From assembly GCF_016097555.1 (NCBI RefSeq), contig NC_054711.1:37776152-37840151 (forward strand): a stretch of 64,000 nucleotides of DNA. The letters run 5' to 3'. A program made the position numbers and the translations under genes. Shown here piece after piece: positions 33,429 through 43,579 of the stretch. Within the stretch, counting starts at the first letter, position 1, and every line of letters begins with the position of its first letter. The notes beneath the pieces were generated by a model. That model saw nothing but the letters and a program-made list of their open reading frames with translations. It did not search any database and was not told the DNA's origin. The DNA is from Gigantopelta aegis (taxonomy: Eukaryota; Mollusca; Gastropoda; Neomphalida; Peltospiridae).

Positions 33429-33610
33429 ATGATGGTTAACCGCGCAGTGTTTAACTGAAACAGTAACAGCAATGCATCCCAAGAAACGGCCAACATCATG
33501 GTTTCGATTTAAAAAAAAACCCGAAAGTTGTTTCAAAACATGGACGCATTATTGTCGTCGAATGGGCTTTACACCAACTAAATACAGCAGGTTATGGTAC
33601 ATTTACAATG
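33429..33610 (+). pseudogene. THAP-domain remnant of the second TTAA element
   Basis: Starts MMVNRAVFN, with a stop where a Cys is expected. In the neighbouring frame it continues KKRPTSWFRFKKKPESCFKT, then WTHYCRRMGFTPTKYSRL. The SWFRF-KKP, W, and FTPTKYSRL pattern matches the middle of a THAP finger up to the CSxHF pair, which is not found in the following bases. One stop and one frame change. A donor-like CAG|GTTATG ends it. Confidence 0.55.
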
Positions 33611-34247
33611 TGAAAATTAAAACAAGTATGTACTTAAGATATACATTAAATAAAGGTATTGCAATTTGTTCACATACGAATATTTAAACTTCACATTTAT
33701 TTACCTATAATTACCAAATTAATTTTCACCGACAGCCCATAACTACTCCATACTAACGTCTCTTGATCTAGTTGGTTTGTTAACCTCATAATAAAACACC
33801 TTCAAAACATGAATTATTACGTTAGTTAACAATGTTTATCGTCAGTTCAGTATATTATCATTAAAATTAAAATGCTAACACTTTGGCAGGAACAACATAT
33901 GTACTCTGGCCAGAAGGAATGATGGTTAAATAATTTTAAAGCTAGTGTCGATTATTAAAGCATAATAAAATTATACTTTTCAATGTTTTCTGTATGTTAT
34001 ATTAAAAATACTCTACACCAAATAATTATTTTAATACCTACCTTGAGTTTCTGCCAGAGGGTGCAGAGGGTAAACTTATATGTATGTACTAAAAAATCTC
34101 AGAAATTAATATATATATTTTTTCGATAGATTATAGTAACATAATTGCTGTTTAAAATTTATAAAAGTGCATGAAATAAAATGTTCAATAAAAAAAACAT
34201 TTCAAACCTATAACCACCCAATATACTCCTTTGAATATATTTAGTTT

Positions 34248-34402
34248 TTACAGGCCTGTAGGAACAACTTGAGGGGGGTGGGGGTGGGGGGGAGGGCACT
34301 GACGGACTGGGTATAAATTCTACATCAGATTTGGTTATGATGGCAAAAATTAATGTGATAAAGAAAAGCTCCCCCCCCCCCCCCCCAGTTCCTATGGGCC
34401 TG
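34248..34402. mobile_element. Miniature element, CAGGCCTGTAGGAAC ends
   Basis: CAGGCCTGTAGGAAC pairs with GTTCCTATGGGCCTG; G-rich left and C-run right interior. A right-end fragment of the same kind lies at 36344-36386 (AGTTCCTACGGGCCTGTTG). Confidence 0.65.
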
Positions 34403-34604
34403 TTTTATTACGTACCCTCAAATTATTTTCTGGCAGAAAACCTGGTACCTTTGGTAGAGGTTGAAACAATTGGTCGTCTAATTTTCGACTGTTACCATAA
34501 AATAATATAATTAATCACTTTTGGCATCTAGCAATTTAAAGCACAATTAACAATAGTTACCACCTGGAATAAGCATTATATATTATTTTGTTTTACCTGT
34601 AATA

Positions 34605-36106
34605 TATACTCTTCAAAAGAAGAAACGCAAAACCACATTGTCGTAACATTTGGAGAATTGATTTAATTATTGAATGGTGAGTCCGATAATTACCAAATGT
34701 TGCAGGATTGTTCACAATTCACTCTAGTCCATTGTGAGTAAGTGATAGGACACACCACCAAGGTCAAGGTCATCTGGAGTCAATACCGGGTGTGGCCTCC
34801 GCGTGTGTTGACAACTGCCTGGCACCGCCTGCCCATTGAAGCAACCAGAGTACGGATGACGTCCCGGGGGATGGTGGCCCACTCGGCCTGCAAGGCTGCT
34901 GCCAGCTCGGGCAGGGTCTGGGGCTGTGGTTGTCGCTGTCGGAGGCGTCGGTCCAACTCATCCCATAGATGCTCAATTGGGTTCAAATCTTACGATATCG
35001 ATGGCCAAGGAAGGACATTAATGTTGTTGTTCTGTAGGAAAGCCGTTGTGAGACGTGCTGTGTGAGGCCTGGCGTTGTCATGTTGGAACACTGCGTTGGC
35101 GTTGGCCATAACTGGAACGATGTGTGGCCGGAGGATCTGGTCAATGTAGCCCTGTGCATTCAGGTTGCCCTGCACGTGGACCAGGTCAGTTCTGCCAGTG
35201 TGTGAGATGGCTGCCCACACCATGACACTACCCCCGCCGAATCTGTCCACTTCCTGCACGCAGTTTGCCGCATAACGTTCACCACGACGCCTATACACGC
35301 GACATCTTCCATCATGACGTCGGAGCAGAAATCGGGACTCGTCACTGAACCACACCTGTCTCCATCGCAGTTGAGGCCATTGTCGATGAATCTGGCACCA
35401 CTGCAGTCGGAGTCGACGGTGTTGTGGTGTTAAGATGACACCTCGAACTGGACGACTGGCACGAATTCCTACCTCACGTAGGCGGTTCCGTACGGTCTGG
35501 TCGGATATCCTGCGCAAACCTGGTATTGCTGCGGCTGTGGAGGTGGCAGTAGTCAATCGTTCCCGAAGGTGGCGTACCCGGATGTAGCGGTCCTGCCCGG
35601 GGGTAGTGACCCGTGGTCGACCGGATCTAGGGAGGTCACGTGTTGATCCATGTTGCTGGTAACGGTCCCACAGTCTGGAGATGGTGCTTGGGGACACATG
35701 GAATGCCTTGGCAACAGCCGTTCTGGATTCGCCTGCGTCTAGTCGGCCGATGGCATTGTTTCTCTGCGGTTCACTGAGACGTGGCATGTCCTGGATTGTC
35801 AACTGTCGGCCAGATACAGAGGCCAGGCAAGCGAACACCCTGCACTTTTATACTGTCGGTGTTCATGTTGCACGTGCAGACAACGCACGTGCAGTGGTGA
35901 CATGGTTTGCACGTGGCTGCGTTTTTGCGAATATTCACATTTTGGAACTTTATTGTACAGTAGCTGCGTTTTATCGAATGTAACCGTGGGAATGTGTTTG
36001 GGACATGCAATGACCTTATATTCACAAAGCATGAACCGGTAGGAAACATAAAATCGGAGTTATAACCCATTTGTACCCTTTTGCGTTTCTTTTTTTGAAG
36101 AGTATA
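34605..36106 (-). mobile_element. Tc1-type transposon, nearly whole
   Basis: About 1.5 kb with inverted ends TATACTCTTCAAAA / TTTTGAAGAGTATA, extended by GAAACGC near both sides, inserted in the TTAA element. The single transposase gene runs on the minus strand. GC content of the coding part is far above the host element. Flanked by a 16-bp direct repeat TTTTACCTGTAATATA at 34591-34606 and 36107-36122. Confidence 0.92.
34780..35787 (-). pseudogene. Tc1-family transposase with one in-frame stop
   Basis: Cut-and-paste transposase, about 335 residues including the stop position, close to the family length. MPRLSEPQRNNAIGRLDAGE starts a paired-type helix-turn-helix (AVAKAFHVSPSTISRLWDRY), followed by a GRPR hinge (DLPRSGRPRVTT). 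Catalytic residues are visible: FSDESRF (first D), FQHDNARPHTA (second D), and NPIEHLWDELDRR (E). Thirty-four positions lie between the second D and the E, i.e. DD34E. A TAA stands at 34990-34992, just before DLNPIEH, where the family usually has Pro; everything after it is in the same frame to the final GGHTRY. An upstream in-frame Met at 35838 exists, but MPRL is the customary start. Recently active judging by its state, but not able to make a whole protein from this copy. Confidence 0.93.
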
Positions 36107-36785
36107 TTTTACCTGTAATATATTTTCATCAGGACTCCCTTCTTCCTCCATGAATGATTAAAGAAAATAACACTGGATATATTGTAATTATTTTTATTTT
36201 ATTCCAATATATAACAAATGTGTTTTATGTCAGTATGTGGAGCAAACTACCTGAAACAGTTGATTTGAAATCATGATCTTTATTTATGCAAAGTAGTAAA
36301 AATTTAAAACATACATTTTCTTCCTAGAGTGTGTGATGGAGAACAAGCCCCTAGGCCCGCCCCTCCCCAGTTCCTACGGGCCTGTTGTATTTTATATTAA
36401 TAGATGCAAAAACTACATAATAAAGTGATTGTCAGTATGTGGCAACAGTATATTTTCCAACATTTCTGTGTTTCTGTACCCGGCTGTGGACAGTTTCGGC
36501 AGACTGGTAACACATTTTCTTAATAATTAAAAATTCACGGCTTAACCAAACACATTAAAACTTGGAGGGTAACTAGTTGCTTTGGTGAGGAGGGGACGCT
36601 TTTTGCAAATTTGCGAAATCGGCCTCTGGAATATCCACTGACGTGTCATATTTACATCTATGCTGAACAAGATTTATGATGAAATATTATTATTGTGTGC
36701 TTTTCTTCTAATTAGGTCCATTTGCTTCAGTTTACATTAAAAATGTCATAAAAAATTATTTAAAAAAAAATGCTTGTATGCTAGT

Positions 36786-37010
36786 CTATGACTGTGTGGC
36801 TTCCTCGTCTTCGTCGGCAGTTGATTCATCCAAATTTTCGTCTAAGACAACAATTCCAGGATTAGGGACAAAGTCTCTGATAAGTGGTTCAAACTGATAC
36901 GGTTTGATGCCATTAGCACAAGCTGGACACAATTCTTCGTCACTCGAATCGCTAAGTTCGTCCATGCTGCTTGGTAGTTTCTTCAGTTTTCCTCTCATCG
37001 ATGACGTCAC
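36786..37010 (-). pseudogene. Acidic PYQFEP protein N-terminus of the second TTAA element
   Basis: A 74-codon frame on the minus strand: MTSSMRGKLKKLPSSMDELS, then DSSDEELCPACANGIKPYQF, then EPLIRDFVPNPGIVVLDENL, ending ESTADEDEEATQS. Features: Ser/Asp/Glu-rich, a CPAC pair (residues 28-31), PYQFEP (37-42). A TGACGTCA palindrome overlaps the first ATG, so the Met at residue 5 may be the true start. As I recall, molluscan and cnidarian 'P2X purinoceptor 7-like' proteins have such an acidic N-terminus with YxFEP, followed by a Cys-rich domain like the P2X7 cytoplasmic tail. That domain is not present here, so this is either a first exon or a truncated copy. Confidence 0.6.
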
Positions 37011-37249
37011 GGGTCTAGCTCATCAATTGTCGACAGTTTCCGGCAAACATCGGAGATCGGCGAAAAAAAACCCCAACCAAGACTGGCACGCTTAACTTAG
37101 TTAATAAGGCGAGCGCGGTAGTTGCGTGTTGTGGTTTATGACGGCAAATAATTCATTATGCCGTATATATTATTTGGTGTCCGGTCTCCTTTAAACATGC
37201 ACATATAATGAGCAAGGAAATTGATTTTCCCAATTCTAATACATACATA

Positions 37250-37250
<1 letters not shown>

Positions 37251-37323
<73 letters not shown>
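37251..37323. repeat. (CT)n microsatellite
   Basis: About 70 bp of CT with one CG interruption. Confidence 0.97.
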
Positions 37324-37327
<4 letters not shown>

Positions 37328-37564
37328 TACACTCACACATACACAGGTTGACATTTTGACAGAGATACCACATTAATGGTGACATTTTGTTCACTGACAT
37401 TTTGTCCATTGACATTGTGTCTGCACACCGGATTGGTCTACCTGGTGGCAATGGGTTTCCTCTCACTATATATACATACATGTATGTATGCGTTTAAACC
37501 AAGTGCGTCTTTTCAGCCTATATGTATTGTATGACTCAGTATTACCCAAGTGTCTTTGCTGCAG

Positions 37565-37566
<2 letters not shown>

Positions 37567-37645
<79 letters not shown>

Positions 37646-37665
37646 CATACATACACACACACGTA
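37567..37665. repeat. (TA)n microsatellite with CATA/CACA tail
   Basis: About 75 bp of TA followed by CATACATACACACACAC. Confidence 0.97.
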
Positions 37666-37712
37666 TATGGTTATATATGGTACACAGTAAAACCTATCTA
37701 AATTTGACAACT

Positions 37713-37962
37713 TTAGACCTCAACATTTTTCTAGTTTGTAAAGGGATCTGGTAAATGCAGGGTTTGTATTTTGGTCATGCATATAGATTATTACATACAT
37801 ATATTATTAGATTGTAGATTATTAGATGAGTGGGAGTGCCATACAGAATTTATAAAACAAGTTTTGGAATTTTTTATTTCCCAAGCGAAGGCATGACCAA
37901 AATTAAAACCCTGCATTTACCAGATCCCTTTACAAACTAGAAAAAAACCATGTTGAGGTCCA
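37713..37962. mobile_element. Foldback element with about 70-bp arms
   Basis: Left arm GACCTCAACATTTTTCTAGT...CCCTTT-type sequence pairs with the right arm ending AACCATGTTGAGGTC. Both arms hold AAAGGGATCTGGTAAATGCA or its complement. The CAGTAAAACCTATC motif just to the left (37684) resembles pogo-type ends. Confidence 0.8.
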
Positions 37963-37963
37963 A

Positions 37964-38165
37964 AATAGCCCAGTGGTAAAGGACTTGCTTGATGCACGGT
38001 TGGTCTGAGATCGATCCCATTGGTGGCCTATTGGGCTATTTCTTGTTCCAGCCAGTGCACCATGACTGGTTTATCAAAGGTATGTGTTATCCTGTCAGTG
38101 GGATGGTGCATATAAAAGATCCCTTGCTACTAATGGAAAAATGTAGTGGGTTTCCACTATCTAGA
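37964..38165 (+). repeat. SINE-A, 3' truncated
   Basis: Head AATAGCCCAGTGGTAAAGGA, body to GTAGTGGGTTTCC; inserted next to the foldback element. Confidence 0.88.
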
Positions 38166-38204
38166 GACCAAAAAAAAATATGTGCCAGTTTTATTAAGAT
38201 CACA

Positions 38205-38730
38205 GGGTATTGTGTGATAACCTGCCACCCCTAAAATGGCCATCCTGCTTTATTACTGTAAATAATTCTGTAAAATCCTTGTCATGATTAAGTAGACTTT
38301 CCCATCTAATATCACAAAACTGATCAATTACGTAGTCCCAAAGAAAAGAAAATTATCACTTGGGTATCATGAGTGGTAGTTTTTGCTCCAACGTACCCTA
38401 CCAATAGGCCAAATAATATCCATTTCATTCTATTAATACAAAATTGAAATATATTCAGTTAAATAGTTTATTATATTATCAAGTTATTTACGTGGTTTTA
38501 CAGATCAGGTTAATGAAAGCGAAGCGCCTTGTCATAACTTAGAGCATTTGTTTACACTATGCATACAGGAGATGGTAGGAGCTGACGTCACTTCGCCCCA
38601 AGCTGTAGTACCGGATACCATGAAAACGAACAAAATGGCTGCCCCCAGTTAGCAGAAATAATCAAGTTTTTTCTATTAACTAAAATTATGCGTTTTTTAA
38701 TTTTTTAAAGTGTCAGTATGTGTTGATGGT
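38205..38730. repeat. Short form of the split repeat (reverse orientation)
   Basis: Holds in one piece, inverted, the two halves found at 2012-2345 and 4990-5226. The 2.6-kb interior with the THAP fragment is absent. Contains TGACGTCA at 38583-38590. Behaves like an internally deleted transposon derivative. Confidence 0.75.
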
Positions 38731-40370
38731 CCATATATACATCTTTCCTCAGTTTGTGTAGGTGGTTTAATTAATATATATAGATATATGCAGTATTGAT
38801 TAAAATTGATCAATCTGATTAAAATTAGCTCTACTGGTCTACCAGTAGATCTAACAACATTGCGTGGACGCCCATGTCCAGGTGACATTTCATCTATAAA
38901 TAACAATTTAAATATCGACCAATTACACTTCGCCTTTTATAGCGTTAAATTTGGGAGCATACAAATTCTAGAAATATCGGGCGAGACTATTTATGCAATA
39001 GGCAAACTTGTTTGTCTATTTCAACATTGAAAAATAGGGGGAAAAGTGAAGTAATCAACTCTGGATTGTATACTAGTATAAACAGATTTTATGGCTATAC
39101 CATCACAGGTTTTTTTTCCATCTTGAAATGAATTTTATATAACATTTTATGTTGAAATTAGTTTCCGGCATACTTCATAATTCACCCGAATCATTTCGTA
39201 TACCCTCGGCATAATCCCGAATGTTTTCAAATTCTTTTCAGAATACTGGCATGATTTTGCAAGTAAGATTTTGATTGGTCGAATGAAAGGTCAGCTGGAC
39301 ATAGTGGAGCTGTAATAGTGGAGCTAATTTTAATTAGATTGTTCTTGACTAGCACTAATGTCTAAAATATAGCAATGTGGATGGTTATTTCAATACATGG
39401 TTGAAATTAAAATAGAGAGCAAATGAGCTGCTCTCGCATATATAGTGATAATATTACTTATGATATTAATAGGCTACACCTAATAGTAATACAGTAAGGG
39501 ATCTGTTTTATGCACTTACCACTAGGCAGGGCAGTACATTCCACCACCTTTGATGAACTAAAACTAAATTAAACTTCCATTAACATGTAGTTTGATATAC
39601 ACCGTAAAATATTTTATGACACATCACCAGTTTTAGCTCAGATTGGTAATAGTTTGTGACATAATGTGGACATTGTTTGTGTAAAAACTGTATAATAATA
39701 ATAATATCTATTCCCAACAAATTAATGCACACAATTTATATTTGGTGTATATTTGTTATACAATATACACTAGACTTTGAAAGTATTTTTGGATATATAA
39801 TAAGAACTTTGTGAATATAGATTTGGTCTTTGAACTACTCAGTTTGTGTAGGATTTGTGTTGTATGTTGAGACCAAACAGTCCGTATCATCATTCCATCA
39901 AAACGGTTTTTCTTGTAAATAATTTCAGCAAACAAAATATTAAGTCAAACAGGTGCATGTGCAGGAAATTGTATAGAGAAAGTCTAGACTGGTTAGTGGT
40001 GTTTTTAGGGGAGGGGTCGGGTCGTGTGTCCCCAGAAAATACATTGAAAAACCCCTATAATATAGCAAGTGGGGAAGGGAACTGTTCTGATTGGAATATT
40101 ACATTTTTATTCCTCCCATCCTCCTACACTTTTTTTGTGTGTGAATAATTTCAGTTTGGTTTAACGTAAAAATAAAAATAAAAGTGTTTTGGAAAGAACA
40201 AAAAAATACAATTTTTGTGTGCAAATTATAAATCAATCAGCTCAGAAATAAATAATTTGCAGTAAATTCCATAGGATGAAAAAAGGTGTTTTCTGTGGGA
40301 CGAACTATAGTTTGATATACCAATAACCAATTGAACACAGGCTATGCAACTTCAGGTAGGCATTTGGAAA
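38731..40370. other. Mostly unannotated; fragment of the AGTCCGTCCC element near 40130-40310
   Basis: AT-rich with no credible gene. 40138-40310 is the reverse complement of part of the nested element at 14700-15180 (TTTCAGTTTGGTTTAACGTA, GCTCAGAAATAAAT, GATGAAAAAAGG). 39485-39560 holds a tiny SINE-A body remnant. ATTTTGATTGGTCGAATGAA at 39269 is inverted relative to 33045-33070. Confidence 0.5.
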
Positions 40371-40373
40371 GAC

Positions 40374-40789
40374 AGGGCTTCTAGAATTTTTATAAAATCC
40401 ACTAGCCATGGGATCAGCGATTTTAAAAGTTTACTAGCCACAATTAAAAATTCATTTGCCGTACTTTACTAAATAATAGTAATAGTCAGATATGTCACCT
40501 AAAAAGTGAGAGACAGCTAACACTAACATTGGGTGGTTGAGGTGAGGACAGGATATTCATATTTACATAATAGACTTAACTGCAACATTTGATATATTAT
40601 TTTCACTAGCCATCAGGCATGGCAATAGTAGTTATTTACTAGCCCAACATTGAATATCACCAGCCATGGGAGTGGGGCTACCATAATCTAGAAGCCCTAC
40701 CTTTGCATGGCAATAGTAGTTATTTACTAGCCCAACATTGAATATCACTAGCCATGGACGTGGGGCTACCATAATCTAGAAGCCCTAAA
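40374..40789. mobile_element. AGGGCTTCTAGA element, copy 2, with duplicated right end
   Basis: Left end AGGGCTTCTAGAATTTTTAT. The right-end unit (GGCAATAGTAGTTATTTACT ... TCTAGAAGCCCT) is present twice in tandem (about 40620-40705 and 40706-40789). Confidence 0.85.
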
Positions 40790-40923
40790 TGATTTATTTA
40801 ATTACACATTCAACACATTTTAATTACAGAACTTTGTATGGTATCAAACATATTGTGAAGGACCACACAGACAATGAGAGAGGCAACCCGCTGCAGCCAC
40901 ACACTGGGATACGCTTTCCTATT
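40790..40923 (-). repeat. SINE-A tail remnant
   Basis: Minus-strand tail (CATTCAACACATTTTAATTA, GGACCACACAGACAATGAG), interrupted by the next SINE-B. Confidence 0.75.
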
Positions 40924-41332
40924 AACCGGCCTCAGTGGCATTGTGGTTAGGCCATCTGTCTACAGGCTGGTAGGTACTGGGTTTGGATCCCAGTCGAGGC
41001 ATGGGATTTTTAATCAGATACTGACTCCAAACCCTGAGTGAGTGCTCCACAAGGCTCAATAAGTAGGTGTAAACCACTTGCACCGACCAGTGATCCATAA
41101 CTGCTTCAACAAAGGCCATGGTTTGTGCAATCCTGCCTGTGGGAAGCGCAAATAAAAGATCCCTTGCTGCCTGTCATAAAAGAGTAGCCTATGTGGCGAT
41201 TGCGGGTTTCTTCAAAAAAAAAACCACAGTGTCAGAATGACCATGTTTGACATCCAGTAGCCGATGATAAGATAAAAAATCAATGTGCTCTAGTGGCGTC
41301 GTTAAATAAAACACACTTTACTTTTTTTTTTA
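40924..41332 (+). repeat. SINE-B, full length
   Basis: Head ACCGGCCTCAGTGGCATTGT, B-box-like GGGTTTGGATCCCAG, tail GGCGTCGTTAAATAAAACAC. Confidence 0.93.
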
Positions 41333-41518
41333 CTATGAGCTTTAGAATTATTTAGTATAAAGTTACATGCCAGCTAGGTCTGAGTAAAACTGGTATGGTG
41401 CCATGCCTTAATATTTAGCTCTTTGTTTTTAAGTTAACCTTTTGACAAAATTAATGAATCTCTATCATAACTGTGTGATTTTCTTAATCCTAACCCTAAA
41501 CCTAACCCATTTTCTTTC

Positions 41519-41835
41519 TGGGGGCAGGATTTAGCTCAGTCGGTTGAATGCTCGCTTGAGGTGCTTGCATCGCAGGATCGAACCACCTCGATGGATCCAT
41601 TCAGCTGATTTTTTTTTTCTCGTTCCAACCAGTGCACCATAACTCGTCAAAGGTCATGGTATGTGCTTTCCTGTCTGTGGGAAAATGCATATAAAAGATC
41701 CCTTGCTGCATTAAGAAAAATGTAGCGGGTTTCTTCTAATAACTACGAGTCAGAAATACCAAATGTTTGACATCCAATAGCCAATGATTAATTAATCAAT
41801 GTGCTCTAGTGGTGTCGTTAAACAAAACACACTTC
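41519..41835 (+). repeat. SINE-A relative with a different tRNA head
   Basis: The head GCAGGATTTAGCTCAGTCGG ... GCATCGCAGGATCGAACC is clearly closer to a tRNA than the usual SINE-A head, but body and variant tail (AATGTGCTCTAGTGGTGTCG) are SINE-A. Confidence 0.88.
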
Positions 41836-41956
41836 TTCTGGGGGACAATGAGTGCATGCAGCACACACATTGTAAATACTGTATTCAATTCCGTAGCACC
41901 ATACCCAAAAATGTCTTTCTGGCAGAAACCCTGCAGGTCTATCTATATCTGATGGG

Positions 41957-42247
41957 GAGGATGTAGCCCAGCGGTACAGCGCTCACTCAATGCGTGGTCG
42001 GTCTGGGATTGATCCCCGTTGGTGGGTCCATTGGGCTATTTCTCGACTGGCATATCAAAGGCCGTGGTATGTACTACCCTGTCTGTGGGATAGTGCATAT
42101 ATAAAAGATCTCTTGCTTCTTATCGAAAAGAGTAGCCCATGAAGTGGTGACAGCAGGTTTCCTCTCTCAATATCTGTGTGGTCTGACGCCATATAACCGT
42201 AAATAAAATGTGTTGAGTGCGTCGTTAAATAAAACATTTCCTTCCTA
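41957..42247 (+). repeat. SINE-A with small body deletion
   Basis: Head GGATGTAGCCCAGCGGTACA; the CGTTCCAGCCAGTGCACC stretch is missing; full tail. Confidence 0.9.
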
Positions 42248-42531
42248 TATCTGATTTTACACTGCATGCAGTGAAATAGCTTTGACTGCCTACGAACTGC
42301 TTTGAATTGACTTTGAGCAAGTCTATGTGATATCACAGAGCATGAACATGCAGTGGAATACCTTTGGCTACATGTAAACAGAATATGTAAGAGGAAATCA
42401 GCACTGAGGAAAGCATGTCAGGGTTATTGGGAAATTCCTTACCTCGGAGCACCATGACCTTGGAGTGGTAGCCACCAGAGTAGTGTTTACACGTATGTGT
42501 GCTTTTACATGAGGGTGTGTTTTTCGTTTAA

Positions 42532-42825
42532 CGACGATGTAGCCCAGTAGTAGAGCACTCGCTTGATGTGCGGTTGGTTTAGGATCGATCCCAATGCACC
42601 ACGACTGGTACATCAAAGACCGTGGTATGTGCTGTCCTGTCTATGGGATGGTGCATATAAAAGATCCATTGCTACTAATTGAAAAGAGTAGCCCATGAAG
42701 TGGCGACAGCAGGTTTCCTCCCTCAATATCTGTGGTCCTTAACCATATGTTCCGAAACCATATCACTGTAAGTAAAATGTGTTGAACACAACGTTAAATA
42801 AAACATTTCCATTTCAAACATTTGG
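42532..42825 (+). repeat. SINE-A with small head/body deletion
   Basis: Head ACGATGTAGCCCAGTAGTAG; about 50 bp after the B-box missing; full tail. Confidence 0.9.
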
Positions 42826-42839
42826 TAATTTTTGACATG

Positions 42840-43065
42840 TAGTCTTAGAGAGGAAACTTGCTACATTTGTGTCCATTAGTGATAAGGGATCTTTTATTTG
42901 CACCATCCCACAAACAGGATAGCACATACCATGGCCTTTGATATTATATATGTACCAGCTGTGGTTTCCTGACTGGAACACTGACGGGGATCGATCCTTG
43001 ACTGAATGTGCATCAAAGTGAGCACTTTACCACTGGCATACATCCCACTCCCACCAACAAATGAT
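42840..43065 (-). repeat. SINE-A, minus strand, decayed
   Basis: Body and head in reverse (GGATCTTTTATTTGCACCAT, GGGGATCGATCC, TACATCCCACTCCC). Confidence 0.8.
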
Positions 43066-43086
43066 CACATATGGAGTGGGTGGCTG

Positions 43087-43113
43087 GGGGGGGGGGGGGG
43101 GGGGGGGAGGGGT
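43087..43113. repeat. Poly-G run
   Basis: About 20 G followed by AGGGG. Confidence 0.9.
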
Positions 43114-43127
43114 TTTCAGTGGTTTCC

Positions 43128-43195
43128 AATGAATGAATAAATGTTTAACAATATATACGACACCCCAACACAAAAAATACATGAACAATATAGTG
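43128..43195 (-). repeat. SINE-E tail remnant
   Basis: AATGAATGAATAAATGTTTA then ACGACACCCCAACAC, as at the tail of 28178-28462. Confidence 0.6.
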
Positions 43196-43359
43196 TTCAA
43201 CAACATGCAGTTTCCAGTATGAATTATTGAAAATGTTCAGTTTTACTGTGAAAACAGCTGTGGAACTTGGTATATTTGTGACAGCATTTTATTCTTTATT
43301 AGATATTTATTGTAAAAACTTCCCAATTAAAATAGTATGGATTTAAAGGTGCATTCTCA

Positions 43360-43567
43360 AACTGGCATGCCTAAAATCAAAGGTCGTGGTATGTGCTATC
43401 CTGTCTGTGGGATGGTGCATATAAAATATCCCTTGCTACTACTGGAAAAATGTAGGGTTTTTTTTTCTAAGAGTAAGACTATATGTCGAAATTATCATGT
43501 TTGCTATCCAATAGGCGATGATTAATAAATCAATGTGCTCTAGTGGTGTCAAAAAACAAACTTATAA
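43360..43567 (+). repeat. SINE-A, 5' truncated, variant tail
   Basis: Starts in the body (ACTGGCATGCCTAAAATCAA) and ends with the variant tail. Confidence 0.85.
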
Positions 43568-43579
43568 CAAATATACATG

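Larger units (their letters stand above)
33100..37190. mobile_element. Kolobok-like TTAA transposon with THAP and PYQFEP remnants, carrying a Tc1
   Basis: 4,091 bp (about 2.6 kb without the Tc1 insert). TTAA at 33096-33099 and 37191-37194. Perfect 18-bp inverted ends AGGAGACCGGACACCAAA / TTTGGTGTCCGGTCTCCT. Decayed THAP reading on the plus strand near the left end (33429-33610), and an intact-looking but short acidic PYQFEP frame on the minus strand near the right end (36786-37010). Same plan as 13832-15851 but with unrelated end sequence. Also contains a small AGGCCTGTAGGAAC element. No DDE core seen. Confidence 0.8.

Noticed and set aside
39855-40148. 97-codon frame
   Set aside because: Composition not protein-like; overlaps an inverted piece of the AGTCCGTCCC element.
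41490-41515. Interstitial telomere repeat CCTAACCCTAAACCTAACCC
   Set aside because: Too short (about 3-4 units) to mean more than chance or a minor repair scar.
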